Shown here: piece by piece, positions 44,084 to 52,692 of the stretch
Layout of the letters: each line of letters begins with the position of its first letter
Numbering within the stretch: position 1 is the first letter of the stretch
Assembly (NCBI RefSeq): GCF_006442545.2
Contig: NZ_CP083952.1
Coordinates: forward strand, 3,635,501 to 3,699,500
Reading direction: 5' to 3'
DNA length: 64,000 nt
From: Mesorhizobium sp. B2-1-8
GTDB lineage: Bacteria > Pseudomonadota > Alphaproteobacteria > Rhizobiales > Rhizobiaceae
Notes under the pieces: generated by a model
Seen by the model: only the letters and a program-made list of their open reading frames with translations
Database searches by the model: none
What the model was told of the DNA's origin: nothing
Program-made: the position numbers and the translations under genes

Positions 44084-44935
44084 ATGGCTAAGCGCCCGTC
44101 CCATCCTGCCACCGATCATCTCGCCATCGATCTGGGCAAGATCGACACCGAGATCGCGCGGCTGGAAAAGCTGCTGACCCAAAAGAAATCGGCGTTCGAT
44201 GCCGACAAGCGCCAGCACGCATTGGACCAGAATGTCGACCTGCAGCAGCGCCTCAAAGGCGAGATCAGCGACATAAACCAATTGCTCGCCAAGCAGAGGG
44301 AGCGCCGCTTCAAGACCGAACTCGGAGAAGCCGATACTTCCAGGCCGGCAGCCAAAGCCATGCGCTCATGGGACAGAGAACGCCCGCAGCAACCGGCCAA
44401 AAAAGTGAAACGCATTCATACCGAGCGCGATGCGTCGGGAAATCTAAGCGCCACCGTCGTCGAAGAGGACGCACCGGCTTCCAGCGCAAGCAATCTCCCA
44501 GAGCCAGACTATCCGCATGGTGCCCGCAAGGTTGGCGACCATGCCAAAATTGAAGCGGCTTATGTCGCAATGCGGGATTGGCACATCGACCAGGCGCTTG
44601 GCTTAGGCGCCAAGATCTTCCGCAGCCCTGACGAGGTTATCACCGCCGAAATGCTTATGACCGCTATCGGTACGATCGCAGGAATCGAAGCCTGGTTCAG
44701 CCAGCGCTTAGCAGAGGCAGAAGAGCGCATCGCCGAACTCGAGAAAAGGCCAACACCAGAATACAAGGGCGTGTGGCGAGCTGCGCAGCAATATCAGCGC
44801 GGTGCGATGGTGAGCCATGATGGGAGCGTGTGGCATTGCGAGTTGGATACGGCGACCGGCCTGGTGCCAGGTGACGGCACCGCAGGCTGGCGGTTGGCAG
44901 TGAAGCGCGGCCGAGACGGAAAGGACGCACGATGA
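44084..44935 (+). CDS. Coiled-coil protein with C-terminal carbohydrate-binding-like module
   Basis: A 283-residue protein. Residues 15-80 are a coiled coil (IARLEKLLTQKKSAFDADKR); a second coiled stretch near 220-235 precedes a C-terminal module (YKGVWRAAQQYQRGAMVSHD, GSVWHCELDTATGLVPGDGT) like CBM5/12 chitin-binding domains, which occur at the ends of phage tail proteins. Suggests a virion or adsorption role. Follows the previous gene by 3 bp. Confidence 0.65.
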   Translation: MAKRPSHPATDHLAIDLGKIDTEIARLEKLLTQKKSAFDADKRQHALDQNVDLQQRLKGEISDINQLLAKQRERRFKTELGEADTSRPAAKAMRSWDRERPQQPAKKVKRIHTERDASGNLSATVVEEDAPASSASNLPEPDYPHGARKVGDHAKIEAAYVAMRDWHIDQALGLGAKIFRSPDEVITAEMLMTAIGTIAGIEAWFSQRLAEAEERIAELEKRPTPEYKGVWRAAQQYQRGAMVSHDGSVWHCELDTATGLVPGDGTAGWRLAVKRGRDGKDAR

Positions 44936-45246
44936 CCCCAACCATCGAGGAAATCGCAACGGAAATAGGCACCTCGCCGAGCTCGATTCGTCGGTTGCTG
45001 GTCAAGGCGATCGACGCGGCCGAGATGGATACCTCGAAGGGCATGCCGATCATGATGGACCAGGACGAAGCCAGCCGACTGCACGGCATCGCGCATGCCG
45101 CGGCATTGCAGGCCATCGGCGGCGCCAAAGAGCACCAGATCGATGAGCTGGCCGCCAAGGTGTTCAGGCTGCTTGCCGCATCAGTCGGCCGGAGCAACGC
45201 CAGCTATGCCGACCGGCGCGAAAGCATACGCGTGGTGTCATCGTGA
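44932..45246 (+). CDS. Orphan helix-turn-helix-like small protein
   Basis: A 104-residue protein. The N-terminus IEEIATEIGTSPSSIRRLLV has the pattern of a helix-turn-helix; the rest is helical (HGIAHAAALQAIGGAKEHQI). Overlaps both neighbours by four bases. Could be a head-completion or small DNA-binding protein; no firm assignment. Confidence 0.55.
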   Translation: MTPTIEEIATEIGTSPSSIRRLLVKAIDAAEMDTSKGMPIMMDQDEASRLHGIAHAAALQAIGGAKEHQIDELAAKVFRLLAASVGRSNASYADRRESIRVVSS

Positions 45247-45383
45247 TCAATCCTTCACCCTCCGGGGGGCCGGAACGTCCGGAAATCGACGAAATGGGCG
45301 CCAACCGCTCTGGGGGCACGGACAGATTGTACGATTTCGCAGGGGAAAAATGTGAAAATTCCTCATGTACCACCGCGCTTTAA
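45243..45383 (+). CDS. 46-residue orphan (tentative)
   Basis: Starts with GTG in a GTGA overlap with the previous stop and ends at 45383, overlapping the next gene. Two Cys near the C-terminus (KCENSSC). Called mainly because it fills the gap in a chain of overlapping genes. Confidence 0.35.
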   Translation: MINPSPSGGPERPEIDEMGANRSGGTDRLYDFAGEKCENSSCTTAL

Positions 45384-45906
45384 GTCAAAGCGAGCACGCG
45401 AGCATTGGCTCCGAGTGGCTGATGACCTCGTGCGACATGGTCTCGACCCTTCCGCGCGTACCGAACTCATCTCCGATTTCGTGGACGCAGAGACCACGAT
45501 CGCCAGTCTGCGGCCGCAAGCGAAGGGCAGCGCCGATGTCAGGCTTGCTCAGGCCAGGGCTTTGAACAATGCCGTGGCAGAGCGGCGCCGGTTGCATCAA
45601 CGGCTGTTCGCTGGCGCCAAGCGCCTCGAGGAACCTCTCCCGCAAGTGGAGGAAGTCGTCGAGCAGATCGCGGCAACCGACCAAAGCGACGCTGATGAGG
45701 CTTGGCGTGACGCGCTCTGGCCCGCACGCGAAGGCGGCAGGACGCCGCTCGACCAGACCGAAATCGAACGTCGTTTCGGCCGCCCTTCCTGGGCTGCCCT
45801 GTTGCATCCGACACGAGCATCCCAGGCAAAGGATGATCTCGAGCTCGAAGCGATCTTCCGGCGCCGCCCGAGCCTGGCCAAATCAATCGGGCGGAGGGCC
45901 GCGTAG
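45352..45906 (+). CDS. Orphan protein, possibly small-terminase-like
   Basis: A 184-residue soluble protein (GTG start). Helical N-terminal half (AREHWLRVADDLVRHGLDPS, SDFVDAETTIASLR) loosely resembles P27-type small terminase subunits in length and helix pattern, but there is no large subunit behind it, so this stays a guess. Ends directly at the ATG of the tail-tip gene. Confidence 0.45.
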   Translation: MKIPHVPPRFKSKRAREHWLRVADDLVRHGLDPSARTELISDFVDAETTIASLRPQAKGSADVRLAQARALNNAVAERRRLHQRLFAGAKRLEEPLPQVEEVVEQIAATDQSDADEAWRDALWPAREGGRTPLDQTEIERRFGRPSWAALLHPTRASQAKDDLELEAIFRRRPSLAKSIGRRAA

Positions 45907-47634
45907 ATGGCCTTCATAGCCCCGCTTGTCGGTGCCGCTGTCGGCGGCGGTCTGCTTGGCTCAATCGCGACGACCGCGGTCGGCATCGGGATCAACCTCG
46001 CCATCGCCTATTTCTTCCCGCAGAAGATCACGGGCCCCCGCGCCGAAAGCCTCAAGGCACAGACCTCACGCTATGGAGAACAGCTCACCCGCTGGCATGG
46101 TGCGATCCGCACCGCCGGTGCCGTGATCTGGCTCAAGGGCGACCATGTCGACGAACACGTCAAGAAGTACCGCCAGGGCAAGGCGCTCGGCCCCGAGGTC
46201 ACCGAATATTCCTACACCGCGACGTTCGCCGTCGCCTTCGCCTGGAATGGCCCGGCAAGCGGTGTCATCCGCATCTGGGCCGACGACAAGCTGATCTTCG
46301 ATGTTTCCGCCGAAGCACTGCAAGACGCCATCGACCATGGCAGCACGGCGATCGGCGTCGCCAAGGGTGCCATCATCCGGGTCTATCTGGGCACCGATAC
46401 TCAGAAGCCCGATCCTGATATCGAGGCCGACCGCGGCGCCGGCATGGTCCCGGCATGGCCTGGCATCGTTTACGTCGTCATCAAGAACCTGCCACTCGAT
46501 GAGTTCGGCATTCGCGTTCCCAACATCGAGGGCGAGATCACCCAGTCGGCGATCGACAGCTATATCAGCAAGGCGCTGTCGCCGGCGGTGGTGATTGGTG
46601 CGCAATGCCCGGTCGACGTCCGCGGTAAGTATGCCGTGGCCGTCAACAGTATCTGGGATATTCCGTCGGGCACGCATCGCACCTTTGCGTGGGCTGGGTC
46701 TAACAGGTCCGTTCTGATCGACGGTCGCAACAACATCATCAAGTCGGATGGCAGCGGGTTCTCGATTTTCGATGCCGCGACCGGCGCCTTCCTGCAGGCA
46801 CTCGCGCGGCCGGTGACCTATTCGGACCTCGTCTATGCGGGCAGCCCTTCCGATGACGTCTCGATCAACGGCACCACCTATGTCCTCGAATATCTGCAGG
46901 CGGGCGCAAAGGTCTTCACGCTGCTTTCCTGCGGCCTGAGCGGCACGCTCTATGAGATCGTTTGGACGGCGGTCACGGCATATACGCCTGATGTTTCCTA
47001 CGGCATCAGCGTCGGCCCGCAATATGGCTACATGGTCGCCAGTTCCCACACAGCGATCATCCGTGTCGAGACTGAGGCCGCTGGCCTGGTCGATACATCG
47101 ATCACGCCGGCAGGCCTCACCGCGGCGATCGCCGGCTGCTACTACGATGACGATTCAGACAGCGTCATCATCGTGACCGTGAACGGCGACGTCTTCATCT
47201 ACACGCCGGACCTGTCGACGCTGCTGCGCTCTTCGACAGGGCACAGCCTCACGGTCTTGCCAAGCAGCTCCTTCAACCGGAGGATGAAATGCGCGCCGGA
47301 CCAGATCCTGGTGCACAGCGGGACGCCCAACACCGGAGGCGGGGCGACCTGGTGGATATATCGGATCAGCGATCTGCAATTGCTGGATTCGTTCCAGCCG
47401 AATGCCGTCGGCTACGTCAACAACGGCTATTACAGCGAAAGCGGGCTCGCGCTCGGCCCCGATCTCGGCGTCGCCTTTGGTGTGTCGAGTGTGTCGAGTG
47501 TTTCGTTCTTCTTCCTCAAGCGGGCGGGTCGCCAGCCGGTTGCCGTGCGCGATGTGCTCGAGGAGGAATGCACGCTGGCCGGCCTGTCCTGCGCAGCATC
47601 GCAGATCACTTCCGAAATCATGGAGGCCGCATAA
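45907..47634 (+). CDS. Phage tail-tip/baseplate hub-like protein
   Basis: A 575-residue protein. The N-terminal hydrophobic segment (VGGGLLGSIATTAVGIGINL) and the following PRAESLKAQTSRYGEQLTRW, HGAIRTAGAVIWLKG, YSYTATFAVAFAWNG match the N-terminal part of host-specificity/tail-tip proteins of siphophages and gene transfer agents. Residues about 210-540 form beta-propeller-like repeats. It is shorter than the 1000+ residues usual for GTA hub proteins, lacking the TIM-barrel part. Two bases separate it from the next gene. Confidence 0.72.
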   Translation: MAFIAPLVGAAVGGGLLGSIATTAVGIGINLAIAYFFPQKITGPRAESLKAQTSRYGEQLTRWHGAIRTAGAVIWLKGDHVDEHVKKYRQGKALGPEVTEYSYTATFAVAFAWNGPASGVIRIWADDKLIFDVSAEALQDAIDHGSTAIGVAKGAIIRVYLGTDTQKPDPDIEADRGAGMVPAWPGIVYVVIKNLPLDEFGIRVPNIEGEITQSAIDSYISKALSPAVVIGAQCPVDVRGKYAVAVNSIWDIPSGTHRTFAWAGSNRSVLIDGRNNIIKSDGSGFSIFDAATGAFLQALARPVTYSDLVYAGSPSDDVSINGTTYVLEYLQAGAKVFTLLSCGLSGTLYEIVWTAVTAYTPDVSYGISVGPQYGYMVASSHTAIIRVETEAAGLVDTSITPAGLTAAIAGCYYDDDSDSVIIVTVNGDVFIYTPDLSTLLRSSTGHSLTVLPSSSFNRRMKCAPDQILVHSGTPNTGGGATWWIYRISDLQLLDSFQPNAVGYVNNGYYSESGLALGPDLGVAFGVSSVSSVSFFFLKRAGRQPVAVRDVLEEECTLAGLSCAASQITSEIMEAA

Positions 47635-48336
47635 ATGTCGGGCATTCTCTCCGCAAAGTCATTCGACGGCGGCGCCGTCATCGTGCTAACCGATGGGGCA
47701 CTCTACGATCGTGACGGTGTGCTGCTCGGGGTACAGCGAAAAGTCGCTGTCTCGGATCGTCTGCCGCTGGCCGTTGCTTTCCGCGGCAATGTCGCCTTCG
47801 GGGAGACCGTCTCTCAGAGGATCATCCTCTCAGCCGAGGCCATTGGCTTCGACCGGATGCTGCTCGACCTCGATGCAGCGCTGCCCGGCATGCCTGAATC
47901 GCCGAACCTCGAAATCCTGATCGCAGGAGTTTCGGAGAGTGCCGGCCCGGTGCACCGGATGTTCCAGAACAGGCCGGTGGAATTCGGGTGTGCGCCGTCG
48001 ACCTTGATCGATCCGGGACCCATGCATTGGGGGTTCGGCACCAACGGCGAGGCCATCAGCCTGCAAGCAATGGGTATCGCGCCACCGCGCAAGGGAGAGA
48101 CCATGCAGGCCTGGCTTGCCCGCCACGCGGTCGCGATCTTCGAGAACTTCCGTCGCATCAAGGTCGCCGTCGATCCGTTTGACGACAACACCGATCGGCA
48201 GCATCTGATCGGCGGGGTTCTCGATATGACGGTCGTTAGCCCCAGCGGCGTGACGATCACCCAGCTGCATCGCTGGCCCGACAAGGTCGGCATGAAGATC
48301 GATCCACTCAGCCATAACGTAAGGAGGGCAGCATGA
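47635..48336 (+). CDS. Tail-cassette protein of unknown function (Ntn-like start)
   Basis: A 233-residue protein located between the tail-tip and fibre genes. SAKSFDGGAVIVLTDGALYD and VAVSDRLPLAVAFRGN recall the strand pattern of Ntn-hydrolase/proteasome-like folds, which would make it a possible processing enzyme or chaperone of tail proteins. No catalytic residue can be defended. Begins two codons' distance from the previous stop and overlaps the next gene. Confidence 0.55.
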   Translation: MSGILSAKSFDGGAVIVLTDGALYDRDGVLLGVQRKVAVSDRLPLAVAFRGNVAFGETVSQRIILSAEAIGFDRMLLDLDAALPGMPESPNLEILIAGVSESAGPVHRMFQNRPVEFGCAPSTLIDPGPMHWGFGTNGEAISLQAMGIAPPRKGETMQAWLARHAVAIFENFRRIKVAVDPFDDNTDRQHLIGGVLDMTVVSPSGVTITQLHRWPDKVGMKIDPLSHNVRRAA

Positions 48337-49265
48337 CGTTTCCTTTTCCGGTCCCCAGCCCGCCCATCTCTGGCGGCGGTGGCGGCTCCCCAACCTCATA
48401 TTTCAACACCGGCGGGCGCGGCGATCGGACCGCCTCAATCACCGCAACTCTGGTGGCGGGTTCAATAATCGCCGGATCGATAAGCAATCTTGTCAATGGC
48501 GGAATGGGGACCAACACCACGGACTCACTCGTCTTCGGCAACGGACAGACGGCGACAGTCGTTAAATTCGATTTCGGAACCGCCAAGATCATCGACGGCT
48601 TCCGGTGGTATCAGAACCAGGGCACCAGCCAAGGCACCTATGTGTTCGAGGGCTCGAACGACGATAGCTCCTACACGCAGATCGGTGGCTTATTCACCCT
48701 GGGTGCATTTCCCTTAACCGACTTCACGGGCACCAACAGCACAGCCTATCGATACTACCGGCTGCGCCAGACCGCCGGGACGACGTCGAACATCCCGTGG
48801 TTGGAGGAAATAGAATTCCGTATTGCGGCGTCTGGTGATGCAGCGCGAGACACCCGGGAGTATGACGATCGCACTGCGCTCATCACCATATCCACGACTG
48901 CGTCGATCACCGGCGGCGCCATCAATCACCTGATCAATGGTGACCTCACAGACCCGTCGGGCGGTGTTCAATTCTCGGGCGGCGAGTCGACCAAGGAGAT
49001 CAAGTTCGACCTGGGAACCGGGAAGATCCTGACCGGGCTCCACTGGCTTCAGGATGGCACCCAGTCACACGGAACCTGGGTGTTTGAAGGTTCCAACGAC
49101 GACAGCACCTATACAGGGCAGGGCAGCAGCTTCACGCTTGGCGGTGCGCTGATAACGGAAGTGACGTGGTCGAATTCCACGGCCTACCGATACTACAAGC
49201 TGCGGCAGACCTCGGGCTCGACGTCCACGCAGATCAACCTCGAAACTGAGTTCCGGATCACCTGA
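48333..49265 (+). CDS. Putative tail fibre with two discoidin-like domains
   Basis: A 310-residue protein: a Pro/Gly-rich head (VPSPPISGGGGGSP), then two homologous ~145-residue modules, each with a ..GGxxxxLxNG / VxFDFGTxKIxxGxxWxQxxGTSQGTYVFEGSNDDSxYT pattern and a YRYYxLRQT ending. This is the pattern of F5/8-type C (discoidin, galactose-binding-like) domains, so it probably binds surface glycans on the host. Last gene before a terminator. Confidence 0.75.
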   Translation: MTFPFPVPSPPISGGGGGSPTSYFNTGGRGDRTASITATLVAGSIIAGSISNLVNGGMGTNTTDSLVFGNGQTATVVKFDFGTAKIIDGFRWYQNQGTSQGTYVFEGSNDDSSYTQIGGLFTLGAFPLTDFTGTNSTAYRYYRLRQTAGTTSNIPWLEEIEFRIAASGDAARDTREYDDRTALITISTTASITGGAINHLINGDLTDPSGGVQFSGGESTKEIKFDLGTGKILTGLHWLQDGTQSHGTWVFEGSNDDSTYTGQGSSFTLGGALITEVTWSNSTAYRYYKLRQTSGSTSTQINLETEFRIT

Positions 49266-49422
49266 TCAGAAAAGGACGAGGGCCGGCGCGACGAACGCCT
49301 TTCGTACTATGCGCGCGATCCGTCAGCCGTCGCGGGAGCACATGGAACATTGTTGCGTCGAAAAACTTAGGCGGTTGCACTGTTGTACTCCCATTACAGT
49401 GCGTTCCCACGACTGTTGACTG

Positions 49423-49453
49423 GCCCGCTGCCCGAAAGGTAGCGGGCTTTTTT
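49423..49453 (+). terminator. Intrinsic terminator after the tail cassette
   Basis: 10-bp stem GCCCGCTGCC/GGTAGCGGGC with CGAAA loop and a run of seven T. Lies between the fibre gene and the convergent gene ending at 49465, so it can serve both. Confidence 0.88.
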
Positions 49454-49464
49454 CGCGGCTCTGC

Positions 49465-49779
49465 TCATGTCGGCTTGTCGACCAGCGGCTTCTTTCTCGT
49501 CGGCGGCTTGTACGCGTTCACCAGCCTGACGACAGCGGCATCTACGGTGACGGGAATCCCCAAGTTCACCGTAACGCGGTTTTTGTCGAGTAGGTGGGTG
49601 ACGTTGCCAATCAGCTCGATGTGCTGCCCCTTCCGAACCTCCGTTGTTCGATCGACAATCGAATGCGGCTGCCCATAGGACGGGATTGAAACGCTCACGC
49701 GGTCCTCAGTGACGCGTCTGCGCACGGTTGCGGTAATTGCGACCTCATCGCCGATGTTGATGCCCTTTGCCATGCCCAT
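49465..49779 (-). CDS. Small beta-rich orphan protein
   Basis: A 104-residue protein of repeating beta strands (GDEVAITATVRRRVTEDRVS, RVTVNLGIPVTVDAAVV) ending in a basic KPPTRKKPLVDK tail, like a small OB- or SH3-type barrel that binds nucleic acid. Start at 49779 or 49773. A truncated copy of the same gene lies outside the element at 37801-37941. Function unknown. Confidence 0.65.
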   Translation of the reverse strand: MGMAKGINIGDEVAITATVRRRVTEDRVSVSIPSYGQPHSIVDRTTEVRKGQHIELIGNVTHLLDKNRVTVNLGIPVTVDAAVVRLVNAYKPPTRKKPLVDKPT

Positions 49780-49967
49780 GAGTCTGGGGCGGCCGGAGGC
49801 TTCGTCAAGCGATCGCTAATGTGAGGTGGTGCCTTTGAGGCGACCCGGCTGCCAGGGGGATCTGGGGGATCATGCACGGCAGCCGGGTCATGCCGGTATT
49901 CCTCCCGGCGGCTTACCATGCGCTTATATTAGCCGCAGCGCAAATACACCTTTGGTGGATTATCGCC

Positions 49968-50132
49968 TCAGCGTGGTCGCGGGAAGCGCTGCAGCGCTAC
50001 ACTGGAAAGAATTTCACGGGACCGCTCAATAAGCCGGCGGTTCCGCTCGATGATTTGCTGAGTTTCCCTGATGCGACGCTCCGTTTCATCCAAGCGGTTA
50101 ACCAGCTTTTTGGTGCTATCGATGTGTTGCAT
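49968..50132 (-). CDS. Small coiled-coil protein
   Basis: A 54-residue helical protein (MQHIDSTKKLVNRLDETERR, IRETQQIIERNRRLIERSRE), almost entirely coiled coil. The frame is open further upstream to 50351, but that part is Arg-rich and not convincing. Function unknown. Confidence 0.45.
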   Translation of the reverse strand: MQHIDSTKKLVNRLDETERRIRETQQIIERNRRLIERSREILSSVALQRFPRPR

Positions 50133-50356
50133 GACAAGGGCCGCCTTATCTGGTCCGCGTCCTCCCAGGAAAGCAACTCGCGCGGGCGGGAAATTGTTCC
50201 CGAATACGCCCATGCCCCGATGCGAAGCACTTGCGCGGCGAGGAAGACTTGCGGCACGCTTCGCTGCAGGATTTTCGGGTAGAGGATTAACATATGTAAG
50301 TGCCCTCACGCGGCGGGCGCACGACGATTGGTGTGTGTGGTTGGGGATCATCCATA

Positions 50357-50473
50357 ATGTCGGACAAAGGCAATGGCGGCGGCCTGTTCGAGGCCGTTAT
50401 GGTCGTGATCATGGCATTGGCGGCACTCGGGATTGCCGTGATCTTCGGGACAGCAGCGTTTTGGCCTGGGTAG
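50357..50473 (+). CDS. 38-residue single-span membrane peptide
   Basis: MSDKGNGGGLFEAVMVVIMA followed by LAALGIAVIFGTAAFWPG and stop: one strong transmembrane helix with a Gly-rich N-terminus. Without other lysis genes it cannot be named a holin. Ribosome site weak. Confidence 0.45.
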   Translation: MSDKGNGGGLFEAVMVVIMALAALGIAVIFGTAAFWPG

Positions 50474-50533
50474 CTTTGGGCCTATAGCGGGCCGATCTTG
50501 CCTATAAGCCGAGACTTATGCAAAATCGGTCCC

Positions 50534-50899
50534 ATGCGCGATCATGAACTTATCGAGCGGCCTGGCCGCGGTTGGACGCCGTGGCAGTTTGACGGCGACG
50601 GCGAAGCCCACATCGACAAGGTGTGGTGGGATGCCAGGGTCTTGCACTTCGCACAGCTGAATGTCAGCTGCCATTTCTCGGGCTCCGATCTGGTCGGCAT
50701 CATCCATTGGGGATATCGGCCCGAAAAGTGGACGATGAAGAAAAAACCCGCCGGCTGGCAGCCCTTGCCCGAGGTCTATCGCCTCGAGCGTGAACGCGTG
50801 AAGCAAGAGGCGCTGGCGCGATATCGGGCGGCGGCGACAGAGCGTTGCCTTGCGGCCACAGCGAGGCGCCAGGACCCGAACGGCGCTTCGGCGGTGTAG
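50534..50899 (+). CDS. Orphan soluble protein
   Basis: A 121-residue Trp-rich protein (RGWTPWQFDGDGEAHIDKVW, LVGIIHWGYRPEKWTMKKKP) with a basic C-terminal tail. ATG 50534 preferred to the upstream ATG at 50498. No recognised family; resembles small cargo proteins of rhizobial prophages. Confidence 0.55.
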   Translation: MRDHELIERPGRGWTPWQFDGDGEAHIDKVWWDARVLHFAQLNVSCHFSGSDLVGIIHWGYRPEKWTMKKKPAGWQPLPEVYRLERERVKQEALARYRAAATERCLAATARRQDPNGASAV

Positions 50900-50991
50900 G
50901 AGAGCGGAAACGGGAATCGCGCGCTGGGTCCACCGTCTCCCCGTCATGCACGCTATGGAAAAATTCACCGATTTCCGCTATATCGCGTCTC

Positions 50992-51519
50992 ATGAACTTC
51001 AACATTGACAAGCAGAAGGCGGTCGAGTCGCTCGTCTATGTGGCCAGCCGTATGCCCGGCATAGGTCGCTTCCATGCTTCGAAGGCGCTTTATTTCGCCG
51101 AGCTTGATCACCTGCACCATTACGGCAGGCCGGTATTCGGCGACCGCTATATCGCTATGGATAATGGCCCTGTGCCATCCTTCGCCTATGACGCCCTGAA
51201 GGGCACGGTAGGGCCTGACGACAGGGCCTTAATCGAAGGCGCTTTCGTGGTCGACAATCAAGGCACCTATCCCAAGTATAAGGCCGGCAGAGAGCCCAAT
51301 CTGGGTCTCTTCAGCAAGTCGGACATCGAATGCTTGGATAAGGCTATAGAGCATGTCAAAGGCAGATCCTTCGGCTCTATCTCGGACGAAACGCATCAGC
51401 ATACTGGATGGAAAAAGGCGAATCTCAACGCACCGATAGCCGTCGACGATATGCTGGACGGCGCTAGCTCCGAAATTGTCGAGAGCGCGGAAGAGTTCGC
51501 CGCCTATGGCATACTGTAA
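50992..51519 (+). CDS. Panacea-domain (DUF4065/SocA-like) antitoxin
   Basis: A 175-residue Panacea-domain protein: MNFNIDKQKAVESLVYVASR, KALYFAELDHLHHYGRPVFG, YIAMDNGPVPSFAYDALKG and DETHQHTGWKKA are family hallmarks. Panacea domains act as antitoxins for many unrelated toxins. No ribosome site stands before ATG 50992 and a GCTATAT element lies 15-20 bp upstream, so translation may be leaderless. Overlaps the next gene, its presumed toxin. Confidence 0.85.
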   Translation: MNFNIDKQKAVESLVYVASRMPGIGRFHASKALYFAELDHLHHYGRPVFGDRYIAMDNGPVPSFAYDALKGTVGPDDRALIEGAFVVDNQGTYPKYKAGREPNLGLFSKSDIECLDKAIEHVKGRSFGSISDETHQHTGWKKANLNAPIAVDDMLDGASSEIVESAEEFAAYGIL

Positions 51520-51874
51520 GCTCGGCCACGTCTACATTGTCCCGACAGTCCTGACGAAACCGCCCAAGAGCAAATTCGCCATTTGCGTCTGCCCGGCGAA
51601 CGGGTTCTTTGTCTGGATCAACTCAAAGCCGCGGCCGCACGGCAAAGATCAAATGCCTCTGAAAGCTGGTTGCCATCCTTTGGTGACCAAAGACTGCTTC
51701 CTCGATCTGTCGCGGGTCGTGCAACATCCTACGTTCGAGCTCGACGACGCGAGAGAATTCGATCGCATCAGCACAACTATTGCCACCGCGATGGTCAGTA
51801 TGATCCGCGGCGGCCTCTTCGTATTGCCTGCAGCGCATGCTGAGGTCCTCTTCGAGAACCTCAGGACCATCTGA
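51506..51874 (+). CDS. Probable toxin partner of the Panacea antitoxin
   Basis: A 122-residue protein whose start overlaps the antitoxin gene by 14 bp. Beta-rich N-terminus (LGHVYIVPTVLTKPPKSKFA, ICVCPANGFFVWINSKP) followed by LPLxxxxHPLxTKDCFLDLSRV-like pattern and a C-terminal helix. This recalls PemK/MazF-type SH3 barrels, but catalytic residues cannot be assigned. The position behind a Panacea gene is the main support. Confidence 0.65.
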   Translation: MAYCKLGHVYIVPTVLTKPPKSKFAICVCPANGFFVWINSKPRPHGKDQMPLKAGCHPLVTKDCFLDLSRVVQHPTFELDDAREFDRISTTIATAMVSMIRGGLFVLPAAHAEVLFENLRTI

Positions 51875-51951
51875 ACGCAAGCCGGTCCCCGAAGGGAGTG
51901 CTAGACGATTTCAGAGGCCGGCGGGAAACGCGCGCTGGCGGGCTTTGTCCT

Positions 51952-52314
51952 TTAGCGCTTCGGACCCGATCTAGCGAGGCCTCTAGCCAAAGCTTCCACA
52001 CTCTCCCTCCCGGACGGCGGCTTAGGGGGAGCAAAAGCCAAAATGTCAGACCAGTTCTCAGCGTTGAGCGATTTGGGCAGGAAGACCTTTATCCGGTGCG
52101 GCGCCGGGCCATGCGAACATGAATGGGCGGTTTCGCCCTCGATCGCTTCTGTGCACAGGACGTAGCCGGCAAGTCCAGCGTGCGATGTGCTCTTACCGAC
52201 GCCGCCGCTGACCGAGTCCCAATGGAGGCCGGTTACGGAAAGGAATGGATATTTCGCCGTCTGCCAATCGCTAGGATGGCGACGGACGGAAACGACAAAT
52301 TCGCGGGACGTCAT
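51952..52314 (-). CDS. Orphan protein coupled to an XRE regulator
   Basis: A 120-residue protein (MTSREFVVSVRRHPSDWQTA, KYPFLSVTGLHWDSVSGG). Its ATG overlaps the stop of the XRE gene (ATGA), so it is the second gene of that operon. Contains Cys/His residues (LCTEAIEGETAHSCSHG) that could bind metal. Function unknown; may be a co-regulator or immunity factor. Confidence 0.6.
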   Translation of the reverse strand: MTSREFVVSVRRHPSDWQTAKYPFLSVTGLHWDSVSGGVGKSTSHAGLAGYVLCTEAIEGETAHSCSHGPAPHRIKVFLPKSLNAENWSDILAFAPPKPPSGRESVEALARGLARSGPKR

Positions 52315-52550
52315 GATTCCACCTTCCTCAGCCTCACACCAGGGCCGCCGCCGTTTTCCGGGATGAACTCGACGCCGGCGGATTCGAGAGATTTCTTCAT
52401 CGCCAACATAGTGCTGACCCTGGGATCGGGCGTCGAGCCTCGCTCGATGTTCTTGACGCTCATCTCTGAAACGCCGGATGCATCGGCCAATTGCTTTTGC
52501 GTCAAGCCAAGCATGGCCCGGGCGCCGCGAATCTGTTGGGGCGTGATCAT
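52311..52550 (-). CDS. XRE-family regulator of the element
   Basis: A 79-residue Cro/C1-like protein: QQIRGARAMLGLTQKQLADA, SGVSEMSVKNIERGS. C-terminal EFIPENGGGPGVRLRK is common in rhizobial XRE proteins that sit in mobile elements. ATG 52550 is the conserved start; the frame is open to 52595. Divergent from the Tat-signal genes, which it may control. Candidate switch protein of the element. Confidence 0.82.
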   Translation of the reverse strand: MITPQQIRGARAMLGLTQKQLADASGVSEMSVKNIERGSTPDPRVSTMLAMKKSLESAGVEFIPENGGGPGVRLRKVES

Positions 52551-52692
52551 GGAACGTCGGTATTCCTTATGAATGACTAGGACATCAATATACACCTTGC
52601 GTTTATTCGAGCAAACATTTTATATATGCGCGCCGGTCGGAAGTTGGCGCTTCCGACCGGCACTTGCCAAACCGAAGAAGGAACCTTCGATC

